A stretch of 64,000 nucleotides of DNA, taken from Symsagittifera roscoffensis (taxonomy: Eukaryota; Xenacoelomorpha; Acoela; Convolutidae). A model generated the notes under the pieces. That model saw nothing but the letters and a program-made list of their open reading frames with translations. It was not told the DNA's origin and did not search any database. The translations under genes were made by a program, and so were the position numbers. This document shows positions 1-12,246 of the stretch, piece after piece. Position 1 is the stretch's first letter. The number at the start of each line of letters is the position of its first letter. Location: NCBI RefSeq assembly GCF_963678635.1, contig NC_087067.1:12750844-12814843 (forward strand), read 5' to 3'.

Positions 1-94
1 AAACTTTCTGCACATTTCTCGAAAGAGTTTTTCGTACATTTTTGAGTAAAAAATTTCACCATAGTTATTGTTCTTGTAGTTTGAACCATTTCAG

Positions 95-3000
95 GGGGTT
101 ACACGTTACCTCGATCCGGACTAGACGTAAGACACTACCAAGACACTACCAACTTCGGAATTCCGGGAATTTGGGTGTTCGAATTGAGTCAAAATAATTC
201 TGACCCCCTGGTTATTTCACCTTTTGACCTCAACATACGCTGCCCAGACGCCACTTTGAGCAAATCACATGCTTCTATGTTTTCAACTGGAGAGATCCTA
301 ACTTTCGGACCCTGTCCAGCAATTGGAGGTGCCGGAGGACTGGTCGAGTTTTCCTTCAACGGGCGACAGGCTTTCAGAAAAAGAGTGCAAGCTGAGGATT
401 TTGACGGGATTAATTTTGACTACGCAGTTGTGAAAATTCCAGAGTTTTGGGGCATACAAGACCAGGTTCATTTTTATCATAACCAATTTTTCGCAAAGCT
501 GTGGCAGCAGTTGTAGGATCGGTGATCCTAACACTTTTTCCCCAAACTCAGATTGTGATTGAGAGTTTTACCTTGACAACTGCATGCAGTACAATGGAAG
601 TTATTGAGTACGTGGCTTTTTTTTTTCACTTAAAAAATAATAGAAAAGTACACAAACGGTCGAGTCCAAAATAAGTTTGAATCTTAAAAGAAGTAGTCCT
701 TCAAGTAGCAGAAAACCCAAGTGAAGAGAGATCAGTCCTAACCCTAACCCCCCAAATGGAAACTAAGGAAGCTAACTTTATGAAACTTATACGACGGACA
801 TGCAAAAATCTATACCCCTCGAAGGTTCCCGGAAGTGCAAATCGCCCTATTAGAACTCGGTAACTAGTGGTTGGAATGGGACCAAAAACTAATATGTTAT
901 AAACCAAGTTGAGGGCAGCCTGGACATCTACTTTAGGTGTTATACCCCAAGCAAATAGTCCCCACCCTGACTCCCGGAAGACGTTTCTGGCGCCCCAGTG
1001 AACGCAGGTAGCCAAAATTTTTGGATATCATAGATACGGGCGAGATATTTCATGTGTTATCTTATGAGCCAAATCCGGCGGTTGGACCGGATGTAATTAG
1101 CACTTGTGAAAAACATCTCTTAACCCGGAAAAAGCCAATTTTTGCAAAATAGGCAGCGAGGGCACTTCGATTTTTTTGCAGCGATAGGCACTAGATGTAA
1201 GCTTCGAAAAAAGTCCCCTAGTGAGTAAAACCCCTCCGGCGATTCCTTCTGGTGTTACTAGCTTTTTCCTGGAAAAAAAGATGATGAACTTTAGAAATGG
1301 GATAACTTGGAAAGTTTTAACGGGCTCTGAATGGAACTTGATAGATAGGACTCCTTAAAATTTTTCAACCCGAATAGGGAAGGTTGACCCCTGGATGCCC
1401 TTTAAGTGACTTTTGGGCGTTTAGAAGCAAAACTGCGTAGGAAACCCCAAAATTAAACATGGAAGGTGGCGTATTCCTGAGCCACAACGTTTTGGAAAAG
1501 AGAAGCGGTCACCTTACTTATAATTGGGAGGGCACTTAACTACTGGGAACTAAAACGGAAGCTGAAAAAGATCTTACTTTTCTTTTGTAAAACAGAAGTA
1601 ATGGAACTAATTAAAGTGGACTTGGAAAATATGGGGACTTGGTTCAGCTTAGCTTGGCGAATGCTCTATTGAAAGAAGGTCAATCAGACAAAAGAAAGAT
1701 AGTCCCAGAAGAAAAAACGCAGCAATAGGAGCATGCCATGGGAGACGGAAAACAGAAATTTGGACGTAGAAAACTTGACTGTCTTCCTTTTCTTTTTTTG
1801 GTTTATTTTCATCCAGTCGTGCGGGTTTTTGACTGTGCTTCAGTCTCTGTTGAACAGTTTTTACTTGACTCGTGTATGTTGCTTGGCAGAGGCGGATTTA
1901 GGGGAGGGCAGGGGGAAAACTCTTCTCAGGGATTTCCCTTTTGTACTATTTTGAGATATCCATTTTGGTGACGGAACCTGAAAATTTTGGTGACGGAACA
2001 CACTAGCAAATGGTGACTAATTATGATGGGGTGATAATATCATCTCTGAAATCAAGTTTCGCTGAAACCCGGCATCTTGGATGTTATTTCCATTTAACTC
2101 AATCATTATTTAGGCTTTCGAGTGCACTTGGTTTTAAAAGCTCTTTTTCCAACAATCCTGTGCAGAAAAAAATATCAGAAAGCTTATGGTATTAGAAAAT
2201 TTGCCCGAAGAGCAGTCTTTGCCTTTAATTATCCAGCTGTTTAAGGAACCTGAAGTTAAACAAAAAACTTCGCAGTACCCAGAAATGACTAAATTATTAC
2301 GATATTTTCACAAAACCTGGATATTGACTTTTGCCCGAAAAATGTGGAATGTTTTGAATAATCCAGCAGGACTGAGGACTACAAAATTTTGCGAAGGCTG
2401 GAACAGCGTATCAAATTGAAAAATTCAATGAAACAAGTTTGTGGTTGGCAACCCGATTTTTGAAACAACAAGAAAAAATTGTCGACAATCAGCTAAGCGT
2501 ATTCGTATCGGACAACCTTCGCCTTACCAAAACCGAAAATGGGCGATTTTTGAGGTGAAGCGCGCGACAAAAAAAACGCAATTATTCCGGAAATGGCTTT
2601 TTTGACCGGTTTTTTTTTCAAAAATTTGCCTGTGGCGCAGAAAATTTGGCCAGACAGTGTCTTTTTAGTGCTTTCGGAGAGCTCGGAAAATCAATTTTGT
2701 CGACCTAAACTTTTAAAAAACCGCCCTCTCTCGAGATATCCTAGATCTACCCCTTTATACATATATACTTCTTTTAACATCGACAACCGGTTACTGCGCA
2801 AGTAGCACAGAATGTTCCGTCTATAGTATTAAAAAATACAACTAGGTCGTTTTTTTTGCTGCGTGGTTTGATAAAAAGATCTGAACGAAAAACTAGCGCT
2901 AAGCATTTTCGACAGTCTTAGTAAAATAAACCAATTGGACAACAATGTTTGTTGAAAAATGACAAGAAAAACAAAAAAATAGTATAGATAGTTCCTCGAT

Positions 3001-6000
3001 ATTGAAACAATTTTTTGAAAAATCATATTGTCGTTCTAATCACTACTGAAAACGTTTCATTAAAATATACCACTCGACCCATTCCGATGATTAATTGTGG
3101 TAACTGATTTTGCGTGGAAAACAAACAAATTTAAAAAAAATGAAAACACTCCCGAATACGAAGTTTCTCCTCATTTTTGAAATGATAGGAAAAATAAGTA
3201 TGTTGTTCATATGAGAAAGTATGGCAAGATGATTGAATTTTGTTTTGCTTTCTTGATTAGGTGGAATTAGAAGTCCAACTGTTTTCTCCAGCTGAAGTGT
3301 CTGATCCAAATCTGGCCACTTTTGACTTTTTCTTCACGGCCCCTGGACAATTGCGTGGAAATTTGCTGACTAGTTTAGATATCAAAAAACTGAACGAATC
3401 AACGGTCTCTCTGAAACTACAAGGCAATGGAGAGACGGTTCAAGTTCAAGTTTATGTGGCGGAATTGTCAAGTGAGCGCTCATCTTTTCATAATTCACGA
3501 ATGATAAAAGACAAGACAATGCGGCCTGATTTCTATGAAGTACACCCAAGTTTTAATAAAAAAAAACTACAAGATGTTCGTTACATGAAGTTTTACGTTT
3601 TTATTTACACTTTTTAAAAAAAATCTATGCGTATGCGATCAAAAACTGCAATTTGATATGCAAGTGATCTTTTTTTTCAAATTTTTTAACCGATTGATGA
3701 CAACGGAACAAATATTAGAAAATAAGCAAAAATTCTGAAAAAAGATCTACTTAGTGTACCAAAAAAAAGTTTTGAACAAATTGTATAGTTTTAAATACTT
3801 AATTATAAATTGCTTTTTCAAAACAAAATTAGGCTTTCTATTGTACCAGAAAATGAAAAGGTTAAATTTAACAGTTACTAAAAGTAACAAAAAACGAGAG
3901 CTAACAAAAATGAATGCTCTCTCAGCTGGTCCTGGTTTTGACATGCGACAACTACAGACTTTCGATTTGGTGGACAACAATACCGATGAGTTTATTTATC
4001 AAGGGGACCTCGGCTTGTTCACGGTCTTCAAAATCAAATCACATATCGATGGACAAGGTATGCATATTTACAGCCCGCCCTTTTTCGGTTTAAAACTTCA
4101 TCGGTTTAAAGTGCTGGCTACAGACTTTCGATTTGGTGGACAACAATACCGATGAGTTTATTTATCAAGGGGACCTCGGCTTGTTCACGGTCTTCAAAAT
4201 CAAATCACATATCGATGGACAAGGTATGCATATTTACAGCCCGCCCTTTTTCGGTTTAAAACTTCATCGGTTTACTGGCCTATCACCGTCTCTTTCTATC
4301 TCTTTCTAAACAAAAAATAAAAAATAGTTCTCAAAACAGTTTGTTATAATGATTATGAGTATAGTTTATCAATCACCAATCAACCAACTTGAAAAAACGC
4401 TGATGACCTTGAGGTCGCCATTTGATACACGCATATCTTTGTCTAGATCCTACTGGGCGACGGTTTTTTGTACTATTTTAATTAAACTTTCACTTTCAGA
4501 TTTTTTAAGCAAAAAAATTGGCATAAACAAAGCTTTTTAGTTCCTTTTATCGATTCCCTGCTGTATGAAGTATAAACTATTTTTTGGCTCTATTTTCAGA
4601 ACTCTCTTCTGGTTTTGTTGCCGGCTCTTCCGAGGGAAAAACCTGCGCTGAATGGCGAACCGATGACATGGATGCTTTTTACAAGGGTAATAAAGGCAAT
4701 CACAACTGCGAAGAAAAGATACAGACCGTTTTCCCCTGTCCAAGAAACCCAGTAATGCCTGAAGAGTTTTTGAACAATAGTTCCTTGGTTGCCGAAAGTG
4801 ACGCGTGGTGGGCAAGAGAAGAGGTCACACAAAATAATTCAAGCAGAATATCTCCTGACCTCAAAAAATAAATTGCAGACTTTGGCGGGGTACCGTCTGA
4901 AGTTATTATTTTTTTTAAAAAATTAAAGCACATTTTGATATCAGTTGTTTGATTTATAGATCTTTTTAACAGATCATTTCTATGGTTCTTTTGAAACAAC
5001 TCCATGCAATTTTTACTGACTCTTTTAACAAATTTGAATATTCATGAATTTTATTCTAATTTTTCTAACAATTCTTCCTAAATTAACTTGAGTATAAACT
5101 GGTGAAAAGATATCAATAAAAAATCATGGCTTTTTTTTTAACTTTATGAAACCAAAGAGTTATCCTAATAATAAACAATTGCTTATTAGGGTTAAGTACT
5201 TGGTTTAGTGTTTAAAATGTTAACATGATGACTAACTCATGATCAGAATGAGGACCGGGGAGTTCCTTCTGCTTGAATTGTGCTCAAAGGTCACAAGAGG
5301 TCTCACTGGATGGCAGTATGACTTATGCTGTAACGACGTCGATCCAGGCACCATGTCAACCTTGAACGACCTTGGAATCTGTTCAGACTCTGAATGCGAA
5401 TTCAATCCAGGGGCTCAGTTTTGCATTCGATCGCCTTTAATGGACTGCGATTTTCTTGACTCTGATACGAACCGAAAGATTTCGACCCAGTGCTGCTATA
5501 AAAACGATGGAAGTCTTATTGATGATCCTAGTTTGCCAGAGGCTGGAGGCATGCAAATGGGCTTTAACTCAAAAGAGACAATTTTGGAACATTTTTACCA
5601 AGATTTGATGCCCAAAAGAACATGCTGCTTCGATGAAGACCTTTGTACCTTGTTCCGTGGAAGACGAAGAACAATTGTCGGCGACTACAAGGGTTCAATC
5701 ATGGTCTCGGCTGAATTCGGCGGGCATTTTATGTCCGAAAACGGCTTCGAGTTTCACTATCTGGGTGTCGGAGTTTTCGATCTTCTGAAAAACGTTCCGG
5801 ATGACAATGAAAATGACGTTAGGGTTCAAATTACGACCAGTGCTTTTGAAAACAGTGTCGTCATTCGGGGCGTGGCCTTTTCAGCTGCGGGTCGCAAGAT
5901 TGAAATTATTCGGCCAGATTATCATTTGGGACAGTCATTGTTACTAATCGACGGTTTCCAAAGCACACCAGAGCTTTTTAACTTCAGAGTCGGTCATTTT

Positions 6001-8067
6001 ATTGAAATTGACCTAAGCGAACCATCTGAAGTCTCGGTTCGAGATTTGAGATCTGGCTTCGTGATGAAAGTTTTGCAGCTGCCTTTGTATATCATTGTTT
6101 ATATTCGGATGCCGCTGACCGGAAATCAGAACACTGAGCTTTCCGGAGGTGTTCTTGGATATCTCGACACGAACATCTTTTACGGCGATAGCTCTCTGGG
6201 CTAGTAGAATAATATAATTAATTCTAGTGTTTTTGGCTGGTATAAATGAAGTCCAGGGGAAAAGCGATAAGCTTGACTCATCAATAAAAAACTTTATAGA
6301 TTTTTTTATTTTCCAACTCGCTGTTATCGCTGCCATAAGATGGATTATTCGCAACATCGCATACTGGAAAAAATGTTTTTTTTTATTTTTGCAGAAAGTT
6401 AACCTAAGTAATGATGATGCCAAATAATTGTTTTATGATTTATTTTGAGTCCAATTCTTGATGAGCCGATTTAGTTACTTGCATATAAAAATGTGTTTTA
6501 TGATATCATTTTGAACACAAACATTGTAATAAAACGGTGTATTCAAAGCTTTTTTTAGCTCTGCACGCTCAACTAACCGATTGGTTCAAAGTGACGAACG
6601 AGACTGATTGGTTGTTCAGTTCGCAGTTCGCAGATGTGATCAAATCTGAAATGGCGGCTGCTGAAACAAATCTGAGCTATTTCGTACCAGATACAGCATA
6701 TGAAACATACGGACAGGTCATTTTGTTTTCACTTCTTTTTTTTAAATTCAAATCTCAGTTTGCATTTTGTCTAAACTCACTTTTTTGTTAGAATAAAATA
6801 TCAGTTATCAGTTGGTAACAGACAGCAAGTGAAAAGGTTATAAAACATATATGGTAATAACTGATTTCATCTATGTAAACTATCGGTAAAATTATTTGAC
6901 GAAAGTCAAAGAGAAATTGTCGACGACATGAACTTATAAATTTCTTACGCTTTATGAACAATATAATATTGTTGCTTTTTCAAGTTCAGGCAGCAAAGAT
7001 GGAGTAGTTGTTAAGTAATTGTTAATTGTTAAGCGAAAGAGTAAGAGTAATTGTTCAGTTCTGTCTCCTGTTTTTGAATGTTGAAAACGATTTTTTTTTT
7101 AAAAAAATGGTTGTTTTCAGGATTGCGGTATGGTTGACAAATGTGTGATTGACGCTTTTCTCGCCGGCGGAGAAGGAGTGCTGGTGCCTCAGAGCTACGA
7201 TCTGGCGCGAAGTCTCGACACGCGGGGATCCAACTCTCAAATATTTTCAGATCTGTTCCGAAGTGTCCTTGCTTTCGTGGAAACTACTGATGCAGTATGA
7301 TATTAGAATTAAAGTTGACTCGTTTTAAGTTCAAATAAAATTTCGGTCAAACTAATTGGGATTATGTGAGAGGTTTCTAATCCAGTACTTTTTCTTAGTT
7401 CAATCATGTTGCATTATCAGGAATGGCATTCAATATTGGATTAAAGCCCTGTTCGGGGTTTCAGACTAAATTTATTATAATTTTCAGGGCTTATAGAACT
7501 TTAGCTTTGAGCTAGTTTTTTGGCGTTGCTCCTCCAACTGTACAATTTTAAAAGTGGCATAGAAGGTACTTTTTATAATACCCCCTTTATATCCATCCGG
7601 GTATGGATATGCAGGGGGTATAAAAAAGTACATTCTATGCTAATTTTAATATTTTGCTGTTGGAGAGGCAACACCATAACAGTTGCTCAAAGCTAATATT
7701 CTGTATCCCTCGAAAATTGCATTCAAAACAGTTCACTTGTCCCTTTTGAAAGCAATTTTCAAGTGTGATATAAATTCCCTGGACAATAATACAATTTTTG
7801 TTGTGTCCATCGAAAAAAGGGCTTAAAAATTTTCTACCCAGGTCTTTTGAGGAAAAATGAACTCATGTTGTATTCACTAAATTACATTTAAAAAAGTTAA
7901 TTTGCTGTTTGTTCTGAACTTTTTTGTTTTTATTCTAGATCACTACAGAAATAGAAGTGACTATAACAACGACAACAGCAAACAGTTCACGAGTCATGAT
8001 CATTTTTCACCAACTGTTGGCTCTAGTCATGACCTTCGTTTTTCATTCGGATCTTCAGCTTCAATGA
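95..8067 (+). CDS. NIDO-AMOP-VWD surface protein, MUC4/SUSD2-like, 3' part of a multi-exon gene
   Basis: Extracellular adhesion/mucin-type protein; the 5' end lies off the left edge. Exons I can place: 95-465, 3261-3471, 3926-4057, 4600-about 4831, 5290-about 6200, 6559-6716, 7121-7294 and 7939-8067. Phases agree across the joins at 465/3261, 3471/3926, 4057/4600, 6716/7121 and 7294/7939. Exon 1 ends a NIDO domain (GYTLPRSG, then FGIPGIWVFEL). Exons 4 and 5 carry an AMOP domain (CAEWR, CPRNP, GWQYDLCC, GAQFCIRS, QCCY). Exon 5 then opens a VWD domain (GDYKGS, GFEFHYLGVGVFDLL), which continues through DWFKVTN and DCGMVDKCVID. The last exon is Thr-rich, then hydrophobic (IIFHQLLALVMTFVF), then stops, which fits a C-terminal membrane anchor or GPI signal. 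Known: NIDO-AMOP-VWD order is typical of MUC4-like proteins. Unsure: the exon 4/5 join and the end of exon 5 (a frame stop at 6202-6204; a small exon near 6400 may be missing). Confidence 0.75.
2010..2419 (+). pseudogene. Mutator-like (MULE) transposase fragment, frameshifted
   Basis: Two overlapping frames together look like the C-terminal part of a MULE-type DDE transposase. The first (2010-2195) reads RHLGCYFHLTQSLFR, the C-x2-H block after the catalytic region. The second (2186-2419) reads LENLPEEQSLP, then WNVLNNPAGLRTTKFCEGWN, close to the WN..R....EGWN block that ends many MULE transposases. The frame changes near 2170-2190, and the fragment has no start, no N-terminal zinc domain and no terminal repeats that I can see. 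It sits in an intron on the same strand as the host gene. It is a dead remnant of a DNA transposon or a domesticated-type relative. Confidence 0.6.
2530..2760 (+). repeat. dispersed repeat, copy 1
   Basis: About 230 bp that matches the reverse complement of 8310-8540 by eye. Shared blocks include CTCGAGAnATCCTAGATC, AAAATCAATTnnGTCGACC and CCAGACAGTGTC-like text. A third, more diverged copy appears near 28990-29120. No coding capacity is visible and termini are not defined, so its class is unknown. Confidence 0.5.
3952..4274 (+). repeat. tandem duplication of an exon 3' half plus its splice donor
   Basis: Positions 3952-4108 and 4118-4274 are near-perfect copies of 157 bp, 9 bp apart. Each copy contains the 3' part of exon 3926-4057 (reading FDLVDNNTDEFIYQGDLGLF), the donor GACAAG|GTATGC and about 50 bp of intron. 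The second copy lacks the exon's own acceptor, so only its donor could be used. It looks like a recent duplication, with splicing from either donor possible. Confidence 0.85.
7501..7696. mobile_element. 196-bp near-perfect hairpin element, MITE-like
   Basis: A long inverted repeat inside the intron before the last exon of the MUC4-like gene. Arms pair from TTAGCTTTGAGC (7501) with GCTCAAAGCTAA (7685-7696), through CTCCTCCAAC/GTTGGAGAGG and CATAGAAGGTAC/GTACATTCTATG, to a centre around TATATCCAT...ATGGATA. No coding sequence. The size and near-full pairing suggest a foldback or MITE-type non-autonomous transposon. Target duplication is not clear. Confidence 0.6.
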
Positions 8068-8309
8068 AAAACAATCAACCATGTCTTAACATCAATTCTT
8101 TTCCAAATTCCTAAATAATTATATCATCTCCCGTCCTCTGAAACAATTTAGTTATGAAGTCTACAGTAACATTCGTAATTTTCCTTGTGTCTTTTAAAAA
8201 GATTAGAATAAGCAAAATGTTGTGAAAATAGGGTAAAAGAAGTAAATTAAATTCTATCAGAGCCAATAACTTTAAAAGCTATCTTTACTTTCGCGTATAT
8301 GTATTTGCA

Positions 8310-8540
8310 GGGGCTGATCTAGGATTTTCTCGAGGGGCGGGCGGCTTTTCAAAAAATTTTGAAGATTTTGCCGACCTTTTTTTAGGTCGACCTAATTGAT
8401 TTTCCCAGCTCGCCCAGAACACTAAAAATGACAGCGTCTCTGGCAAAATTTGAAAAAACAGGCCAAAATGGCCGTTTTAAAACACTTTCTGGAAAATTTT
8501 GACCAAAAATTTGCGTTTTTCGGCGCTTGCTCCGCCCTCA
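8310..8540 (-). repeat. dispersed repeat, copy 2 (inverted relative to copy 1)
   Basis: Reverse-complement counterpart of 2530-2760. It starts GGGGCTGATCTAGGATTTTC and contains CTAATTGATTTTCCCAGCTC and a GGCAAAATTTG block. It lies just 3' of the MUC4-like gene. No coding capacity. Confidence 0.5.
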
Positions 8541-8568
8541 AAAATGGCATATATTAAGAACGGAAAAT

Positions 8569-8821
8569 CATAGCCCTAGTTATTTTCTATGATGAGCGCA
8601 ATGCATAGAGAAATCTCTCAATTATTTGCATCATTTGGCCAAAGAAAATTTTGATCAAAGCGACGATTTCTTGTTTACGATATTAAGAGTTTTAAAAACG
8701 ACGATGTTGAGAACAAAAATTCATAGCCCTAGTTCTTTGAATATGCTGAGAGCAATGCATAAAAAAAATCAATTATTTACGTTAATTGGCGAGCAAAAAC
8801 TATAATCAAAGCGACGATTTC
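8569..8821. repeat. two-copy tandem repeat, ~152-bp spacing
   Basis: The block CATAGCCCTAGTT...GAGnGCAATGCATA...AATTATTT...ATCAAAGCGACGATTTC occurs from 8569 and again from 8722, with scattered differences. Non-coding, A+T-rich. Confidence 0.6.
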
Positions 8822-8837
8822 CTTTTTTTTTTCGCAG

Positions 8838-11111
8838 AACAGAAGCGTTGAACATAGAAAACACATCAACATGTTGGAGTTCCTGTGTAATTGTTACCAA
8901 TGAGACGAAAAGTGTCTTGACCAAAGTCATTTATCAGGGTAATTTGTGGAAAGGGCACCTGAAAAAAGCAATCTTATGAGAAAACTGTGAATTTTACGCC
9001 TTTCATTGGACATAGCATGCAGATTAAAGAACTCCATCCTTTTTTCTCGCACTGTCTAAATGCCAGACAACAAATATAATAATTGTTATACCCAGCACCG
9101 ACAAAAAAACGTTTCGTTAAATATTGGGCTTTTAAACAAAACTGCCTAACAGTTTTACTTGAACTGCCAATACTTGAGTAATAAAAAAAGAACGGAATTG
9201 ACAAAAAAACTATTGAGACAAAAAAACTAATGAGTTTTTTTGACTCGTGCAAGCTTTGAATAAGTCCTTGCGAAAATTGGTTGATAAAAATTACCAGTGG
9301 AGAAAAAGTCTAGTTTCAAAGTGTAATTTGCAAAAAAAAAAAACAAAAAAGAACAACGAGGCGTGATACGGCAAAACAGTTTCCAGACAAGATTAATTGA
9401 AAAAGTTTTCCATGAAAAAAAGCTAAACCTCTTGGAACATTGGTCCACAAAAGTTGCATAATCAGAAATGGATCAGAACTTGCTAACAGAGTATCTGGCG
9501 AATTCAATTGTCAGAACCTCGAGGACTTCTCCAACTTGTATCTCGAAATCGATAATTACCTCCTTGCTTACGTCATTGAAAAACATTTCAATGACTACGC
9601 CTTTCATTGGACATAACATGCAGATTAAAGAACTCCATCCTTTTTTCTCGCACTGTCTAAATGCGAGACAACAAATATAATAATTGTTATACCCAGCACC
9701 GACAAAAAAACTTTTCGTTAAATATTGGACTTTTAAACAAAACTGCCTAACAGTTTTACTGCCAATACTTGAGTAATAAAAAAATAACGGAATTGACAAA
9801 AAAACTATTGAGACAAAAAAACTATTGAATTTTTTTGACTCGTGCAAGCTTTGAATAAGTCCTTGCGAAAATTGGTTGATAAAAATTACCAGTGGAGAAA
9901 AAGTCTAGTTTCAAAGTGTAATTTGCAAAAAAAAAAAGAACAACGAGGCGTGATACGACAAAACAGTTTCCAGACAAGATTAATTGAAAAAGTTTTCCAT
10001 GAAAAAAAACTAAACCTCTTGGAACATTGGTCCACAAAAGTTGCATAATCAGAAATAGATCAGAACTTGCTAACAGAGTATCTGGCGAATTCAATTGTCA
10101 GAACCTCGAGGACTTCTCCAACTTGTTTCTCGAAATCGATAATTACCTCCTTGCTTACGTCATTGAAAAACATTTCCAATTTAGCACCAAATTTTTGGTT
10201 TGGGATGTGCGCACGTTTCCAGTGCTTCGAAGCTGGCTACGCCTTCAAACGTATCTGAAAAGACTCAAATGTTCAGCTTATATCGGACTGTAGAAAAAAT
10301 TGAATTGGTCAATATTATGATGCGGGTTGGTGTCGTATCTGTTTCACAGAAACGCAAAAAATGACCCGAACTCAACACGGATTAACCTAGCAGCTGTGGA
10401 TTCAAGTTTTAATAAAGTTTTTAGTTCACATCTGGTCTTCAGGTAATGTCTGATCTCACCTGGACCTCAGATTAGCTTGATTTATTAACCGCAAAAAAAT
10501 TATAAGAAATCGGATCCCACAAAAATTTTTTCCACCTCACTTTAGTAATCATCCTTAATTGGAAAAAAAACCTATAATTATATATTAAGCAGCCGACATT
10601 AAAAAAATCAGCCAAAGTTGTATCGAAAGCTGGACAGAAGATGCGATCTCATCAGCAATTTCGAGAAACATTGACCTCTGGCTCGATGTTAAGTACTACA
10701 ATCCGTCGCATCGCATCCAAGTCCAACAATCTGCAAACTGTGACTTCAACAAAAATTTCGTTAAATAGTTCTTGTTTTCAAGTGGCACTTCCTCAATTGT
10801 GGCCCGACATTTATCACGTGCGGCCACAAAATATCGTGAGTCAAATTGCGAACAACAAACATTATAATGATGACATTGCTGCCGCTTTAAATTTGGACCC
10901 AACTGATGAGGTCATTTTGGAAAAATGGATGCTTTTTTCGAACATTGTTAACATCCAGCAACATGGTTGTTACAATTTTTGTATGGGGCATCAAAATTTT
11001 TCGCCAATACCCATAACGTTGATTGGAAGCAACCAAAAAATGATGATGAACACTCTGAGGATAGTTTTGCCATTGAGAACACGAGTTAAAGTTCTTCACT
11101 TACACAGTTGA
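8838..11111 (+). pseudogene. unrecognised multi-exon gene or its remains
   Basis: Several stretches look like exons, but I do not recognise the family. 8838-8938 has a clean acceptor (TTTTTTCGCAG), a 33-codon open frame (..CWSSCVIVTNETKSVL..) and a GGTAATT donor. A 9254 acceptor (CGTGCAAG) opens LNKSLRKLVDKNYQW in matching phase. Near 9465 and again 10065 a frame reads SELANRVSGEFNCQNLEDF. A piece at about 10612-10757 reads SWTEDAISSAISRNIDLWLD, and an open frame 10641-11111 overlaps it in another phase. Stops and frame changes (one in a poly-A run near 9340) interrupt the models. Either small exons with unseen introns or a decayed gene; I favour partial decay after the internal duplication. 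Confidence 0.35.
8994..10175. repeat. 0.6-kb tandem duplication with exon-like content
   Basis: Unit 1 (about 8994-9592) and unit 2 (about 9595-10175) align nearly base for base, from TACGCCTTTCATTGGACAT to TTGAAAAACATTT. Differences are a few substitutions, a 6-bp GAACTT difference near 9160/9760 and a shorter poly-A/CAAAAAA tract in unit 2. The exon-like frame is broken in unit 1 but open in unit 2 across that tract. So two copies of the same candidate exons sit in series. Confidence 0.8.
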
Positions 11112-11265
11112 TGGACTAAGCCGATAGCAGCTGGCAAACTCTAGACGCCATAACAATTCGTGTAGCAGAATCAACAGAAAAAAAATCAGATAGCAAAGAT
11201 TTTTCCGATAAAATCTTTTTCAATTAAGCGAAAGATTTTTTAGCATACTTTTCAAGTATTTGTAC

Positions 11266-11445
11266 GTAAATTAAGAATGAATCAAAGTTTTGAAAGGCAT
11301 TGAGCAAACGGAAATTGTCGCAGTGAAATTCACTAGTTATTAGAGCAAATTCTTTGTAAATTAAGTATGAATCAAAGTTTTGAAAGGCCTTGAGCAATTG
11401 GAAATTATCGCAGTGAAATTCAACATTTATTAGGACAAATTCTTT
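11266..11445. repeat. 90-bp tandem repeat, two copies
   Basis: GTAAATTAAGnATGAATCAA...GAAATTnTCGCAGTGAAATTC...CAAATTCTTT occurs at 11266-11355 and 11356-11445 with about ten differences. Non-coding; an ORF across it on the - strand simply reflects the repeat. Confidence 0.75.
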
Positions 11446-12246
11446 GTAAATCCCCTCGCGCAGCGAATATGTAATCACAACGATCAGTCGAAAACTCAAT
11501 AACACGCGGACTTTACTTGAGGGTTTTACTTGAGGACTTTTATTGATAAACTAGTACATGGCGATTTCTAGGATTTCCACATGGTGACTCTTGCTGATCA
11601 GTTAACACCTGTTGAACATTTTGATTTTAAACGCAATGGTCCTCCATAGATGACGCCCTCATCATTTAGTATTGTGTGCTTAGAAATCATATCTGGTAGT
11701 AAAAAAAGTGACGCTGATTAGAAACTGGACCATCAATGGCAGGCACTGGTTTTGCACTGAAACATCGATGTTTATCACTGAGAGCTCAAGTGCTTTCCTG
11801 AAAAAAACGTTGATTTTGAAGATTGTCTGAAAAGTATCAAGCTATTCATCATATTTCTTTTCTTTCCGAAGATATGAGCCAGAAAGATTGAGTCCTCAAC
11901 CGGAAAGACTGAGTCGATTGAGTGTTTTTCAATTGTATTTTTGAGTTTGAGAAAAAAAAACCTTTCTTTTCAAGTCTAATTACAGTTTTCGGCTGAACCA
12001 TTTTTTTAAATCACAAACCAAGCAGCGAATATGTATTCATATCAAAATTTGATCGAAACTCCGCCTGACCTCTGTGTGCTACTTGACATAATGTGCCGAG
12101 ATGAAAAAAAAGTTTAGTAGGATTGTTGAACTGCTCGACGAAAGGCGTGGAGTTTCGAGAAAGTTTTTGGAGACCTTTTTAGGCTTATCGTTTTTCAAAG
12201 CTCTCCAAAATCATTATAAACAATTTCTCACGTCAAATTTTCTAGC
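11446..12246. other. non-coding stretch, nothing recognised
   Basis: A+T-rich sequence with short chance ORFs (for example 12101-12298). I see no exon borders worth calling, no repeats of note and no RNA gene. Confidence 0.5.

Larger units (their letters stand above)
466..3260 (+). other. large intron of the MUC4-like gene
   Basis: Intron between the NIDO-end exon (donor CAG|GTTCAT, phase 0) and the next exon (acceptor TTGATTAG, phase 0). Apart from the transposase fragment and the dispersed repeat listed separately, I see no coding signal. Short ORFs at 701-1015 and 1733-1971 show no family resemblance. Confidence 0.6.

Noticed and set aside
701-1015. 104-aa ORF on the - strand
   Set aside because: No domain, no splice context, and it lies inside an intron of the + strand gene.
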